From the NCBI GenBank assembly GCA_025736915.1, contig CP107049.1:372001-436000 (forward strand): a DNA stretch of 64,000 nt, given 5' to 3'. Below are positions 27,408 through 36,638 of this stretch, piece by piece. Both the position numbers and the translations under genes were made by a program. Under the pieces are notes generated by a model. It was not told the origin of the DNA and made no database searches. It saw only the letters and a program-made list of their open reading frames with translations. The number at the start of each line of letters is the position of its first letter. Position 1 is the stretch's first letter. This stretch comes from Acinetobacter nosocomialis. Its GTDB lineage: Bacteria > Pseudomonadota > Gammaproteobacteria > Pseudomonadales > Moraxellaceae.

Positions 27408-28580
27408 ATGCAAAAGATTCTTCAAGATTTTTCTATTCCAGCTGTATTCGCGGGTTTCATTACCTTTCTTATTGGTATTAGTGTTTCGGCTATTTTAGTG
27501 ATTCAGGCCGCCCAAGCTTTAGGTGCTTCACCTGAACAAATTACCTCATGGTTTTGGGCTTTAGGTTTGGGTCTTGGTTTATCAGGACTTATTCTTTCAT
27601 GGAAATTTAAATACCCTGTAGCAACAGCTTGGTCTACTGCTGGTCTCGCTTTAATTATTGCAACTGGCGGTGGATATAGCATAAATGAAGCAATTGGTGC
27701 TTTTTTAGTTGTTGGTGTACTGACTGCAATTTTAGGTTTTTCAGGAATTTTTCAAAAAGCACTTTCATATATTCCTCAAAGCTTGACCAGTGCCATGCTT
27801 GCAGGCGTTTTACTCAAATTTGGTATTTCACTTTTCGCAAGTTTACAAAATGATTGGGCATTCGTTTTATCTTTGCTCATCATTTATACCATTACAAAAA
27901 GATTATGGCCGCGTTATAGCATCGTGTTCACAGCACTTGCTGGTGTTGTGCTCTGCCCTGTGTTTTTAGACTTTCATATGCCTTCGCTTCACTGGTCTTT
28001 GGCTAAACCTGTTTGGATTAGTCCTGTCTTTAGCTGGTCGGCTCTTTTGGGCTTAGCGTTACCTCTTTTTGTGATTAGCATGGCTTCGCAGTATTTACCC
28101 GGTATTGCCATGATTAAGAGTTATGGCTATCAACCACATGTTAACCAACTCATTGGCTGGACCGGTTTAACCCAAGTTTTGCTTGCACCTTTTGGTTGTT
28201 ATAGCGTCAATATTGCCGCGATTAGTGCGGCTGTATGCCTTGACGATCAAGTTCATCCTGACCCAAGTAAACGCTATATTGCTGGCATAAGTTCTGGTTT
28301 TTTCTATGCATTGATGGGACTATTTGCCGCAACACTGACAAGCTTGCTCATGTCTTTTCCTCATATTTTTATTGTAGCTTTAGCAGGTATTGCATTACTT
28401 GGTACCATTAGCCATAACATTGCGCTTGCATTTGGCCCTGTTGAAGACCGTGAGGCCGCATTATTTACCTTTTTATGTAGTGCTTCGGGTATCCAATTTT
28501 TCGGTATAGGTTCGGCATTTTGGGGACTAATTGTCGGTATTATTGTATTTGTAGTTCTTAAGTTTAAGGCTAGAAAATAA
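27408..28580 (+). CDS. BenE-family benzoate/proton symporter-like transporter
   Basis: The 390-residue protein has about 12 hydrophobic segments with FAGFITFLIGISVSAILV in the first, the Pro/Gly-rich SWKFKYPVATAWSTAG and the conserved FGCYSVNIAAISAAVC (about 264-279), as in BenE. BenE imports benzoate with protons; no benzoate catabolic genes are near, so the true substrate may differ. It is divergent from an Lrp/AsnC regulator, which suggests amino-acid-linked control. Confidence 0.83.
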   Translation: MQKILQDFSIPAVFAGFITFLIGISVSAILVIQAAQALGASPEQITSWFWALGLGLGLSGLILSWKFKYPVATAWSTAGLALIIATGGGYSINEAIGAFLVVGVLTAILGFSGIFQKALSYIPQSLTSAMLAGVLLKFGISLFASLQNDWAFVLSLLIIYTITKRLWPRYSIVFTALAGVVLCPVFLDFHMPSLHWSLAKPVWISPVFSWSALLGLALPLFVISMASQYLPGIAMIKSYGYQPHVNQLIGWTGLTQVLLAPFGCYSVNIAAISAAVCLDDQVHPDPSKRYIAGISSGFFYALMGLFAATLTSLLMSFPHIFIVALAGIALLGTISHNIALAFGPVEDREAALFTFLCSASGIQFFGIGSAFWGLIVGIIVFVVLKFKARK

Positions 28581-28653
28581 GGCCTAAAATAAAAATTTTG
28601 CGCTTAACCATTTAGAGCATTTCATAAACAGTTAAGTGCAAAGTCTTATTAAA

Positions 28654-29373
28654 TTAATTAATTGCGTTTTTATCCCAAAAAGCTTGCCGTATTTGTGGCA
28701 TTGCATTTAAGTGGTTAATAATATGCTGTGCTTCTTCTGTCTCAATTGAAGTCGCAATAAGCGTCACCTCTATCTCAACTTCTTTCTCTCCAAAAGGTGT
28801 CACATCAATGTCTTTAGCAGGATAATTGTGATGCTTCAACGTTAGGTTTAATTCATCCATAACCACTTTACTCTGGCTGCGGTCACATATGATGTAAATG
28901 ACATGCAAGACTTCTGTGTCATCGTCTAATGGACGGCGGTCAATGATATGAACAATCGGTCTCAATAACGTATTGGCAGATAAAATAAAAGCTGTTGCCA
29001 GTATAGCTTCAATAATTAAATCGGAACCTGCTGCAGCTCCAACCGCAGCAGAACACCACAAAGTCGCTGCGGTATTTAAGCCATGGATATTACCTTCTTG
29101 ACGCATAATCACACCTGCGCCCAAGAAACCAATCCCTGAAACCACATAAGCAATGACCCGAACAGCTCCATCTGCTCCAGTAAGATTTGTTGCAACATCC
29201 ACAAAAATTGCAGCGCCTACAGCGACGAGTACATTGGTTCGAAGACCAGCAGTCCGTTGCCTATATTGACGTTCAAATCCAATTAATGCTCCTAAAACAA
29301 AAGCAACTGAGAGACTAATTAAAGTATCAACAATATTGGATAAATCTGCATGTTGTAGAAATTGCAACTTCAT
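28654..29373 (-). CDS. mgtC: MgtC/SapB-family membrane protein
   Basis: The N-terminal two-thirds (about 15-150) has four to five membrane segments with LGALIGFERQYRQRTAGLRT, VVSGIGFLGAGVIMRQ and GLNTAATLWCSAAVG, all MgtC hallmarks. A soluble C-terminal domain follows. MgtC helps cells survive low Mg2+ and low-pH stress and inhibits the F-type ATP synthase in Salmonella. It begins 15 bases after the mgtA stop, so the two form one operon controlled by the long leader upstream of mgtA. Confidence 0.9.
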   Translation of the reverse strand: MKLQFLQHADLSNIVDTLISLSVAFVLGALIGFERQYRQRTAGLRTNVLVAVGAAIFVDVATNLTGADGAVRVIAYVVSGIGFLGAGVIMRQEGNIHGLNTAATLWCSAAVGAAAGSDLIIEAILATAFILSANTLLRPIVHIIDRRPLDDDTEVLHVIYIICDRSQSKVVMDELNLTLKHHNYPAKDIDVTPFGEKEVEIEVTLIATSIETEEAQHIINHLNAMPQIRQAFWDKNAIN

Positions 29374-29388
29374 CTTGCACCTATAGTT

Positions 29389-32145
29389 TTATTGCCAACC
29401 GTAACGGCGGATGTAGATTTTTTTTACCCATTGAGTAATACACATATAAGCAATCAAAATGAATGGCAAATATAAGAAATAACTTAATGGTAGAGCTTGT
29501 AGTTTTAAATAACTTGCTAAAGGCCCCATTGGTAAGAAAATACCAATACACATAATCACCACTGTCATGACTAACAATGGGGTTGCAGCACGACTCTGAA
29601 TAAATGGAATCTTAGCCGTACGGATCATATGAACAATCAATGTTTGGGTGAGTAACCCTACAACGAACCAACCAGACTGGAATAAAGTCTGATGTTCAGG
29701 CGTATTTGCCGAAAACACAAACCACATCAAACAAAACGTGATAATGTCAAAAATTGAGCTAATCGGTCCAAATACCACCATAAAACGACCAACTTCTTCA
29801 GGTTGCCAACGCTGTGGTTTTGCAATTAACTCTTCATCCACGTTGTCAAAAGGAATCACGATTTGTGACACATCATAAAGTAAGTTTTGAATGAGTAAAT
29901 GAATAGGCAGCATTGGTAAAAATGGAATAAAAGCACTCGCAATTAATACCGAAAAAACATTACCGAAATTTGAACTCGCCGTCATTTTGATATACTTCAA
30001 CATATTGGCAAAAGTTCTACGACCTTCAATTACACCTTTTTCAAGCACCATCAAGCTTTTTTCGAGCAAAATTAAATCTGCTGATTCTTTAGCAATGTCT
30101 ACAGCAGTGTCTACAGAAATACCAATATCGGCAGCACGTATTGCAGCAGCATCATTAATACCGTCTCCCAAGAAGCCAACCACATGACCATTTGCTTTTA
30201 ACTGATCAACAATACGCTCTTTGTGCACTGGGCTTAACTTGGCAAAAATGTGATATTGCTCCACTGCTCTTTTGAGCTGCTCATCAGTTAAGGTTTCAAC
30301 TACACCACCTAGCAGAACCTGATCATAGTTCAGACCAATTTCACGGCACACTTTTTGAGTTACAAACTCATTATCACCAGTAAGTACTTTTACAGTTACA
30401 CCATGAGCATGCAAACTTTGTACTGCTTCTCGAGCAGACTCTTTAGGTGGATCAAGAAATGCGACATAACCAATTAAAATGAGATCACTTTCATCAACAA
30501 CCGAATAATTTTCTTGATTATTATCAAACTCTCGATACGCTACAGCAACAACACGTAAGCCATCACGGTTATAACGTTGAGTTAATGCTTCAATTGCCAC
30601 TTCACGTTGTTTTGTTAAAGGTTCTACTTTGCCATTTACTTCAACATAACGGCAAACTTTCAACATTTCCTCAACTGCGCCTTTAGTAATCATACGCACT
30701 TTTTCTTGAGGCGTTTGTACCACTACTGACATACGGCGGCGATCAAAATCAAAAGGAACTTCATCTAACTTCTTATAACGTAACTTTTGCGTTTTGATCT
30801 GATCATCTACAGCTTCTAACACAGCCACATCAAGCAAATTTTTCAAACCAGTTTGATAGTAACTGTTTAAAAATGCCTGCATGAGCACAAAGTCTGATTT
30901 TTCACCATTTACATCAATATGTTGAGATAAGAAGATTTTGTCTTGAGTGAGTGTTCCAGTTTTATCGGTACATAAAACATCCATCGCACCAAAGTTTTGG
31001 ATTGCATCTAGACGTTTAACAATCACTTTCTTTTTAGATAAGAAAACTGCACCCTTTGCTAAAGTTGAAGTCACAATCATCGGTAGCATTTCTGGAGTAA
31101 GACCAACAGCAACTGATAGTGCGAATAAAAATGCCTCGGTCCAATCACCTTTGGTAAAGCCATTAATGAACAGTACAACAGGTGCCATCACTAACATAAA
31201 GCGAATGAGTAACCAACTGACTTTGTTGACACCCATTTGAAATGCTGTGTTGCTTCGATCAGTAGCCGTAACTCGGTGAGCGAGTGCACCAAAATATGTT
31301 TGAATACCGGTACTTAAAACAACTGCTTGAGCCGAACCAGAAACAATATTGGTTCCCATAAATACAATATTATCTAGCTCTAAAGCACTCGTTTCTTCGA
31401 GATTTTTCTGTAAAGGAAATTTCTCGACAGGCATCGATTCACCAGTCATTGCAGCTTGAGAAACAAACAAATCTTTGGCATTTAAAATTCTGCAATCAGC
31501 AGGAATCATATCTCCCGCCGATAGTAAAATCACATCACCTGGAACCAAATATTGAATTGGCATTTCAAATTGATGGTTGGTTTGATTCTTAATATCAATA
31601 CCATAGCGCTCATGCATAAGCGCTAAATCTTCTGCACTGACTTGATGACGAAGTACTGTAGCAGTATTGCTCACCATTGCCTTTAAAGCATCCGCAGCTT
31701 GATTTGATTTTGCTTCTTGCCAATAACGAAGTAACGTCGAGAGAATAACCATCACACTAATGATGGTTGAGCCAGTTAAATCATCGGTAAAGAAAGCAAT
31801 CAGTGCCAAAAGGCTAAGCAAAATATTGAACGGATTGCGGTAGCAATACCAAAGATGTTGCCACCAAGTTAATGGTTTCTCATGAGTAATCTCATTAAGC
31901 CCCACTGCCATTTGCTGTGTATATGCTTGCTCTTCTGTAAGTCCTGTGAAGTGAGTATCGAATTCTTTTAATAAGTCACCTGTTTGGGCTCTTGATGCAT
32001 CGAGCAAACGCATAGATAAATTTTTGCTAATTTCTTGAGCATAGCTTGATTGATGTAGCTCTTTAAAAGATCGATTACGACCAAAAAAACGCATCAAATG
32101 AAATCTTTGTAAAAATGCTGTGAAGAGTCGTTGCCAGAATTTCAT
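29389..32145 (-). CDS. mgtA: Magnesium-importing P-type ATPase MgtA
   Basis: MgtA is a P3B ATPase importing Mg2+ across the inner membrane. Seen are the TGES loop (MTGESMPVEKFP), the phosphorylation site CTDKTGTLTQDK (about 385), the hinge GDGINDAAAIRAADIG (about 650), N-terminal and C-terminal membrane bundles, and a length of 918 residues from the Met at 32145. That start has GGAGG eight bases upstream; the in-frame ATG at 32160 contains the ribosome site and has none of its own. It is preceded by about 490 bases of leader with two short ORFs and followed by mgtC. Confidence 0.93.
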   Translation of the reverse strand: MKFWQRLFTAFLQRFHLMRFFGRNRSFKELHQSSYAQEISKNLSMRLLDASRAQTGDLLKEFDTHFTGLTEEQAYTQQMAVGLNEITHEKPLTWWQHLWYCYRNPFNILLSLLALIAFFTDDLTGSTIISVMVILSTLLRYWQEAKSNQAADALKAMVSNTATVLRHQVSAEDLALMHERYGIDIKNQTNHQFEMPIQYLVPGDVILLSAGDMIPADCRILNAKDLFVSQAAMTGESMPVEKFPLQKNLEETSALELDNIVFMGTNIVSGSAQAVVLSTGIQTYFGALAHRVTATDRSNTAFQMGVNKVSWLLIRFMLVMAPVVLFINGFTKGDWTEAFLFALSVAVGLTPEMLPMIVTSTLAKGAVFLSKKKVIVKRLDAIQNFGAMDVLCTDKTGTLTQDKIFLSQHIDVNGEKSDFVLMQAFLNSYYQTGLKNLLDVAVLEAVDDQIKTQKLRYKKLDEVPFDFDRRRMSVVVQTPQEKVRMITKGAVEEMLKVCRYVEVNGKVEPLTKQREVAIEALTQRYNRDGLRVVAVAYREFDNNQENYSVVDESDLILIGYVAFLDPPKESAREAVQSLHAHGVTVKVLTGDNEFVTQKVCREIGLNYDQVLLGGVVETLTDEQLKRAVEQYHIFAKLSPVHKERIVDQLKANGHVVGFLGDGINDAAAIRAADIGISVDTAVDIAKESADLILLEKSLMVLEKGVIEGRRTFANMLKYIKMTASSNFGNVFSVLIASAFIPFLPMLPIHLLIQNLLYDVSQIVIPFDNVDEELIAKPQRWQPEEVGRFMVVFGPISSIFDIITFCLMWFVFSANTPEHQTLFQSGWFVVGLLTQTLIVHMIRTAKIPFIQSRAATPLLVMTVVIMCIGIFLPMGPLASYLKLQALPLSYFLYLPFILIAYMCITQWVKKIYIRRYGWQ

Positions 32146-32246
32146 CACGAAATCCTCCATTTTTTAGGCGTACAAAGCTCTCGACCTTATTGAGAAATAA
32201 AGTCTATAAAAATTTAAAATTTAGAAAGGAATAGGAGATCGTAGAC

Positions 32247-32405
32247 TTACGATGAAGAAGAGAAAATTAGCCCAAAGCCAAACCAACGCTGACGAAAAGT
32301 CACAGGTTTGAACATAGCTCGGATACTTTGAATCTTATGATACAAATTATTTACCAACATTGAAGTTTGGTAGGCATAGCTGTGTGTGGAAGCATATAAA
32401 AACAT
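32247..32405 (-). CDS. Small ORF (52 aa) in the mgtA leader
   Basis: The ATG at 32405 has an excellent ribosome site (GGGGAGAA, 4 bases upstream of the ATG after GCCA) and opens 52 codons ending at TAA 32247, about 100 bases before mgtA. The product starts with a hydrophobic-aromatic stretch (MFLYASTHSY), is basic in the middle (FKPVTFRQRW) and ends in Ser. It is not Pro-rich like Salmonella MgtL and I do not recognise it. It may be a small functional protein or a leader peptide coupling translation to mgtA expression. Confidence 0.55.
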   Translation of the reverse strand: MFLYASTHSYAYQTSMLVNNLYHKIQSIRAMFKPVTFRQRWFGFGLIFSSSS

Positions 32406-32664
32406 TGGCTTCTCCCCATTTCTAGCGAGAAACTAAACAGATAAGCGCTTGAAGTACTTAATTACAAATAAAGTAATTTGTATAGGTTTAATCTAATTTT
32501 TTACAAAGCTATCTCATTGCAAGATAGCCCTTCCTAAAGGTGATCTTGCTCAGTATTGGCTTTGGTTTAATTGATAATTAAACTCGAACCTCGAACAACT
32601 ACCCATTTAGGATCTCCATTAAATAAACTCGCGGCAAGTATAGGTTTTACTCTGCAACACACAA
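32406..32664 (-). promoter_or_regulatory. mgtA promoter and structured 5' leader
   Basis: On the minus strand a promoter-like pair TTGTGT (32659-32664) and TATACT (32637-32642), 16 bases apart, would start RNA near 32630, giving a leader of about 485 bases. Two 7-bp hairpins share bases: GCAAGAT/ATCTTGC (32519-32549) and GCTATCT/AGATAGC (32508-32528), so only one can form at a time. An 18-codon ORF ends exactly at the edge of the first. I see no M-box consensus. This is a plausible translation-dependent Mg2+ switch (inference). Confidence 0.55.
32550..32606 (-). CDS. Candidate mgtA leader peptide (18 aa)
   Basis: ATG at 32606 with GGAG seven bases upstream opens 18 codons (MGSCSRFEF, then NYQLNQSQY) and a TGA at 32550-32552. 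The stop codon touches the 5' arm of hairpin 32519-32549, so a terminating or stalled ribosome would block that hairpin and favour the alternative one. Enriched in Gln, Asn, Ser and aromatic codons. Translation is untested. Confidence 0.45.
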   Translation of the reverse strand: MGSCSRFEFNYQLNQSQY

Positions 32665-32706
32665 GAATTTTTTTGTAATTTTTTATTAACAAAATATTGA
32701 CTAAAA

Positions 32707-33150
32707 TTACAGCTCTTTGACCACCACTGTTTTTGCCATTTTGTCATGCCAGCCTTGTTTTTTAGGATCAAATGCGACCCAAATAAGACCAATACAAAAT
32801 ACCAAAATAGATGGAATATATCCGATATAGCGGATTAGAGATTGCATTACAGTTAACTTATTCCCTGTTTTTTCATCGAGAACTTTTAAACGCATAAGAC
32901 GTTTTCCAGGTGTACCTGCAAAGTAGAGCCAACATAAAACTGTATATAAAAATGGAAAAGCATAATTTACGATCAGATCAAACCAATAGTTTTGAGGTTT
33001 ACTACTCATGCCTGTAGCAAATATCAAATCGTAATCTCCACGGTAAAAGATCCATGCGGCTGGAATAATGGCTAAAAAGAGAATAAGTGTATCAATAATC
33101 ATTGCACCAAATCGTAACCAGAACCCTGCATATTCGTATTTATAGCTCAT
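32707..33150 (-). CDS. RDD-family membrane protein
   Basis: The 147-residue protein starts with the RDD pattern (YAGFWLRFGAMIIDTLILFL), has about four membrane segments, the conserved FAGTPGKRLMRLKVLD in the middle, and a basic C-terminus with DPKKQGWHDKMAKT. RDD proteins are small integral membrane proteins, some linked to Na+/H+ exchange; the function here is unknown. It lies upstream of the mgtA leader on the same strand but the mgtA promoter sits between them. Confidence 0.85.
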   Translation of the reverse strand: MSYKYEYAGFWLRFGAMIIDTLILFLAIIPAAWIFYRGDYDLIFATGMSSKPQNYWFDLIVNYAFPFLYTVLCWLYFAGTPGKRLMRLKVLDEKTGNKLTVMQSLIRYIGYIPSILVFCIGLIWVAFDPKKQGWHDKMAKTVVVKEL

Positions 33151-33358
33151 GTGTACACCTCACTTTTGTTATTGTTTACCTTATACCAAAGAGACAACTT
33201 CATCTTACTTTCATCGTAAAGGAAATCTTTTTATTTTTAAACACTTGAAGTAATTTTTAATTTTCTATTTTATAGAGAATTGTAATAAAGATTATGAATA
33301 GCTATAAATACCTTTTATAAATTAAAATAATATAGATCATACTTAGATATTTTATTTA

Positions 33359-33379
33359 CACCTCACTCTAGATGAGGTG
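33359..33379. terminator. Hairpin between small ORF and RDD gene
   Basis: CACCTCA pairs with TGAGGTG (7 bp, 7-base loop) and has A/T-rich flanks on both sides. It follows the 57-codon ORF on the minus strand. The remaining AT-rich sequence from 33151 to 33420 shows nothing else. Confidence 0.5.
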
Positions 33380-33420
33380 GTTTAATTATTTTTATTCAGT
33401 GAGTGATATATAACAGCTGA

Positions 33421-33594
33421 TTATTTCCAAAACATAACATCTATTTTAAATTCTTTTTTCAATAATAATGCAGCACAGATTAGTCCTAAGCCAATAATAA
33501 TTAAAAATAGACTGAGTGTTAATATGCCACCCACTATAGATAAAAAACCTAAAATAGTGATGAGATAAAATAAAACCATAATTAACTTAAACAT
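33421..33594 (-). CDS. Small two-helix membrane protein (57 aa)
   Basis: ATG 33594 to TAA 33423 encodes two hydrophobic segments (about residues 2-22 and 24-45) separated by a VGG turn and ending in a basic tail (LLKKEFKID). Small hydrophobic proteins of this form are common envelope proteins. The ribosome site is weak, so the start is uncertain. I do not recognise the family. A terminator-like hairpin follows at 33359. Confidence 0.5.
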   Translation of the reverse strand: MFKLIMVLFYLITILGFLSIVGGILTLSLFLIIIGLGLICAALLLKKEFKIDVMFWK

Positions 33595-33771
33595 TTAGTT
33601 TATTCAACCATTTACGATAAAATCAACTCATTCTAGCGTTTTTAGCAATAAATACTGTTCTCAAATGTTGAATACACACCTTATTTGTATTAACTCAAAA
33701 ACAATATGTTAATAATTCTTGCTAAATGTTAATAACACAATGTAAAGCGTGACAAGAATCACATTTATGCT

Positions 33772-33999
33772 TTATTTTACTTCAAAATAGTGTTTTTCAG
33801 TAACAAGTTTTATTTTAAGATTTTTATAGAGTCGATCTTTTGAGTTTTCCAGTGAAGGTACAACTTTTTCAGCGAACTTATCATCCGCCATAAGTCGTGC
33901 ATAAGTTTTATATCCAATCACTAGCTTTTCTGGTTCTTTGCCTGTTTGGCGGAATTCTTCAATAAGTTTACTTACTTTCTTTGCTGTTAAATCTGCCAT
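33772..33999 (-). CDS. Hypothetical protein (75 aa)
   Basis: The start at 33999 (MADLTAKK) has a strong GGGGGAGAGG site five bases upstream; a frame from 34017 would begin inside that site. The protein is basic, soluble, with an N-terminal helical region (KVSKLIEEFRQTG) and a probable alpha/beta C-terminus. I do not recognise the family. It is divergent from the universal stress protein gene and has 286 AT-rich bases between them. Confidence 0.6.
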   Translation of the reverse strand: MADLTAKKVSKLIEEFRQTGKEPEKLVIGYKTYARLMADDKFAEKVVPSLENSKDRLYKNLKIKLVTEKHYFEVK

Positions 34000-34285
34000 A
34001 TTACCTCTCCCCCTCAATATACTATTTGGTTATACGAGTTCTGTATGACAAAAATATGAAAAGTAATTTATTGTAAAGTTCATCTTAAAAATAAAGTTTT
34101 CTATCCATCCCTTTTACCCTAATATTTCAATTTTAAAAATATATAAAAATCAAAAATATATTTAATTTTTATTTAATTTAACTGCAACTTAATTGAATTG
34201 AGTTGTACCTTTAAACAAATATGTTAATCTTTAAGTAAGAAAAGCTTCATACATATAACAACTTGTAAATAAGAGGAATAACATT

Positions 34286-34729
34286 ATGAATTACCAACAT
34301 ATTATTGTACCTGTGGATGGTTCAGAGATTTCTTTGGCAGCAGCACGACAAGCTGCTCATATTGCTAAAGCTTTTGGTAGTAAACTTACAGCAATTAGTC
34401 TTGTTGCAGTGGATCCGTTTAGTGGTGTTGATTTTTATTACATCTCTCCTGTTGTAAAAGATTATTTTGTTGAAGCACGTGCTAATGCTGAAAAAACACT
34501 TGCGAAGGTAAAAGCTTTATGTGCTGAAGAAGGTGTTGATATTGAAACACAAATTATTCAAGGTGAAATCTCATCTGACGGCATTTTAAAAGCTGTTGAA
34601 GACTTAAAATCAGACCTAATTGTTATTGGTTCTCATGGTCGTAAAGGCTTCCAAAAACTTATTTTAGGTAGTTTTGCACAAGACGTTCTAAACAGTACCA
34701 AAATCCAAGTTTTAGTTGTAAAAGAATAA
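34286..34729 (+). CDS. Universal stress protein UspA family
   Basis: The single Usp domain (147 residues) begins HIIVPVDGSEISL and ends with the nucleotide-binding VIGSHGRKGFQKLILGSFAQ segment (G-2x-G-9x-G-S/T pattern). It probably binds ATP and dimerises in stressed or slow-growing cells. AAGAGGAATAAC gives a strong ribosome site. It is monocistronic with a terminator directly after. Confidence 0.92.
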   Translation: MNYQHIIVPVDGSEISLAAARQAAHIAKAFGSKLTAISLVAVDPFSGVDFYYISPVVKDYFVEARANAEKTLAKVKALCAEEGVDIETQIIQGEISSDGILKAVEDLKSDLIVIGSHGRKGFQKLILGSFAQDVLNSTKIQVLVVKE

Positions 34730-34745
34730 TTTCTTGATGTTAAGG

Positions 34746-34776
34746 AAAAGCCTAATCAATCGATTAGGCTTTTCTA
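34746..34776 (+). terminator. Terminator after the stress-protein gene
   Basis: AAAAGCCTAATC pairs perfectly with GATTAGGCTTTT (12 bp, 4-base loop). Confidence 0.9.
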
Positions 34777-34992
34777 CATATAAACTGCACAAGTTTTACA
34801 CTGACTAAAAATCGTTATAAAATGTCGTTGTTATATTTTCTATTTTTGTGAGTCACGCCAATGAAGTAAGTCTTTTTTCTCATCAATTTTCTCTTTTTTG
34901 ATGTGCAAAATAGACTATTTTTTAGTGACTTAACGTCTTTATTTAAAGTTTAACTTTCCTATTTTGTACATCCTGTATTTATGGGGTTTTTT

Positions 34993-36576
34993 ATGACTCA
35001 GCAGGCATGTGTAATATCACAACTCACTTTAGAATTCCCTTCAAAAGTGATGTTTAAAGAATTGAATTTCTCACTTGAGTATCATCAAGTATTCGCTTTG
35101 ATTGGTCGTAATGGCCAAGGCAAGTCCTTACTTATGCAATTGCTCCAAGAGGTTTCACCTACTGAGGAAATGCACGTCAGTGGGCAAATTACTTGGCAGA
35201 CAAAGCATGCATATTTATCTCAATTAACGCGTCTTTCTTCATCCACCATTGCAGAAGCTTTAGACATTGACCATCTCTATAAAGCTTTGCAAAGAGTAGA
35301 ACAAGGCGAAGCTGAATTCGATGATTATGATTTATTAGAAGGCAATTGGGACCTCCCTTCTATTTGGGAAGCATTATTGCGATCGGCCCACTTACCAACC
35401 GACTTAAACTTTCCTGTGAAACAGTTAAGTGAAGGACAAAAAACCAAGTTAGCGTTAGCAGCGTTATTTTTAAAAACCGACCACTATCTATTGCTTGATG
35501 AACCAAGTAACCATCTTGACCAAGATGCTAGGCAGTGGTTGATTCATCAACTCAAGAAGCATCCGGCAGGTGCTCTTATCATTAGCCATGATCTCACTTT
35601 ACTAAATGAAGTCGACCATATTTATCATTTAAATGAACATGGCTTACAGCACACCACAGGAAACTATGAAAATTTTTATGAGCAATACCAAACGCAGATT
35701 CAAGCTTTAGAACAATCGGTACATCAACATCAACGTGAAGTTAAGCATATGAAGCAGAAGCAACATGATGTTTTAATGAAAGCACAGAAACGTGAGCGTG
35801 CCGGTAACAAACTTCGTGATTCAAATTCACAAGCTAAAATTTTGCTCGACTTTAAAAAAGAACAGGCTGGGCAAAGCTTAGGAGCAATTCAGTCTCAACA
35901 TCAGCGTCAAATTGATCAAAGCCAGCAAGACTTAAAGAATAAAAAAGTACTTTTGGAAACTGTTAAGCCTCAGCAGTTTGTATTCCCTTCTTTTCAAAAA
36001 CGCTCAGGAGAAATTCTTAGAGTTCATGACTTAAAACTGAACTATGGAACCCAGCAGCCCATTAATTTTGCCCTTAAAGCTTCTCAAAAAATTCATTTGA
36101 TTGGTCGTAATGGTATTGGGAAATCAACTTTGCTTAAACAGATTGTTCAATCTGCTGTAGTGCCCACAGATGAAATTAGCCTATTTGTAAATTGCTTTTA
36201 TCTCGATCAGAACTTTAGCTTTTTGTTAGACCATTTGTCTGCTGTTGAGAACTTAAGAAACATTAACCCTAATATTTCTGAGTTAGAGTGGAGAAATTTA
36301 CTAGGTCAACTTAGGCTTCGTTGTGAGAAAGGGACTTATCCTTTAGCTCAACTGAGTGGTGGTGAGAAGTTAAAAGTCGCATTGTTAGGTTTGAGTCATG
36401 CAGAGACTATGCCTGAACTTTTATTACTCGATGAACCAGAAAATCATTTGGATATTGAATCAAGAGAACTATTTGCAAATGCTATTTCTAGCTATGAGGG
36501 TGCAGTATTATTAGTCTCTCATGATTTAGCTTTTGTTGAAAAGTGCGGAATTCATGAGTCAATTTATTTAACTTAA
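34993..36576 (+). CDS. ABC-F family ATPase
   Basis: Two ABC domains in one soluble chain: Walker A GRNGQGKS (about 40) with LSEGQKTKLALAAL and LLLDEPSNHLD (about 175), and GRNGIGKS (about 374) with LSGGEKLKVALLGL and LLLDEPENHLD (about 480). A charged coiled linker (about 235-325) lies between. ABC-F proteins act on the ribosome, in translation or antibiotic protection, and have no membrane part. The start at 34993 (MTQQ) has GGGG six bases upstream. The approximately 165-base leader may be regulatory. Which ABC-F subgroup this belongs to is not clear; it need not confer resistance. Confidence 0.9.
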   Translation: MTQQACVISQLTLEFPSKVMFKELNFSLEYHQVFALIGRNGQGKSLLMQLLQEVSPTEEMHVSGQITWQTKHAYLSQLTRLSSSTIAEALDIDHLYKALQRVEQGEAEFDDYDLLEGNWDLPSIWEALLRSAHLPTDLNFPVKQLSEGQKTKLALAALFLKTDHYLLLDEPSNHLDQDARQWLIHQLKKHPAGALIISHDLTLLNEVDHIYHLNEHGLQHTTGNYENFYEQYQTQIQALEQSVHQHQREVKHMKQKQHDVLMKAQKRERAGNKLRDSNSQAKILLDFKKEQAGQSLGAIQSQHQRQIDQSQQDLKNKKVLLETVKPQQFVFPSFQKRSGEILRVHDLKLNYGTQQPINFALKASQKIHLIGRNGIGKSTLLKQIVQSAVVPTDEISLFVNCFYLDQNFSFLLDHLSAVENLRNINPNISELEWRNLLGQLRLRCEKGTYPLAQLSGGEKLKVALLGLSHAETMPELLLLDEPENHLDIESRELFANAISSYEGAVLLVSHDLAFVEKCGIHESIYLT

Positions 36577-36590
36577 AATATTTTCAATCT

Positions 36591-36625
36591 TATATAAAAG
36601 CTCTAACTATGAGAGCTTTTATATA
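36591..36625. terminator. Bidirectional terminator after ABC-F gene
   Basis: TATATAAAAGCTCT pairs with AGAGCTTTTATATA (14 bp perfect, 7-base loop) between convergent genes. Confidence 0.88.
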
Positions 36626-36638
36626 AATCTTTTAATTA

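Noticed and set aside
30947..31240. Plus-strand frame of 97 codons opposite mgtA
   Set aside because: Antisense to a fully supported P-type ATPase gene with no support of its own.
32406..32664. M-box (ykoK) riboswitch upstream of mgtA
   Set aside because: No segment resembling the conserved M-box core was found; the short ORF and alternative hairpins explain the region better.
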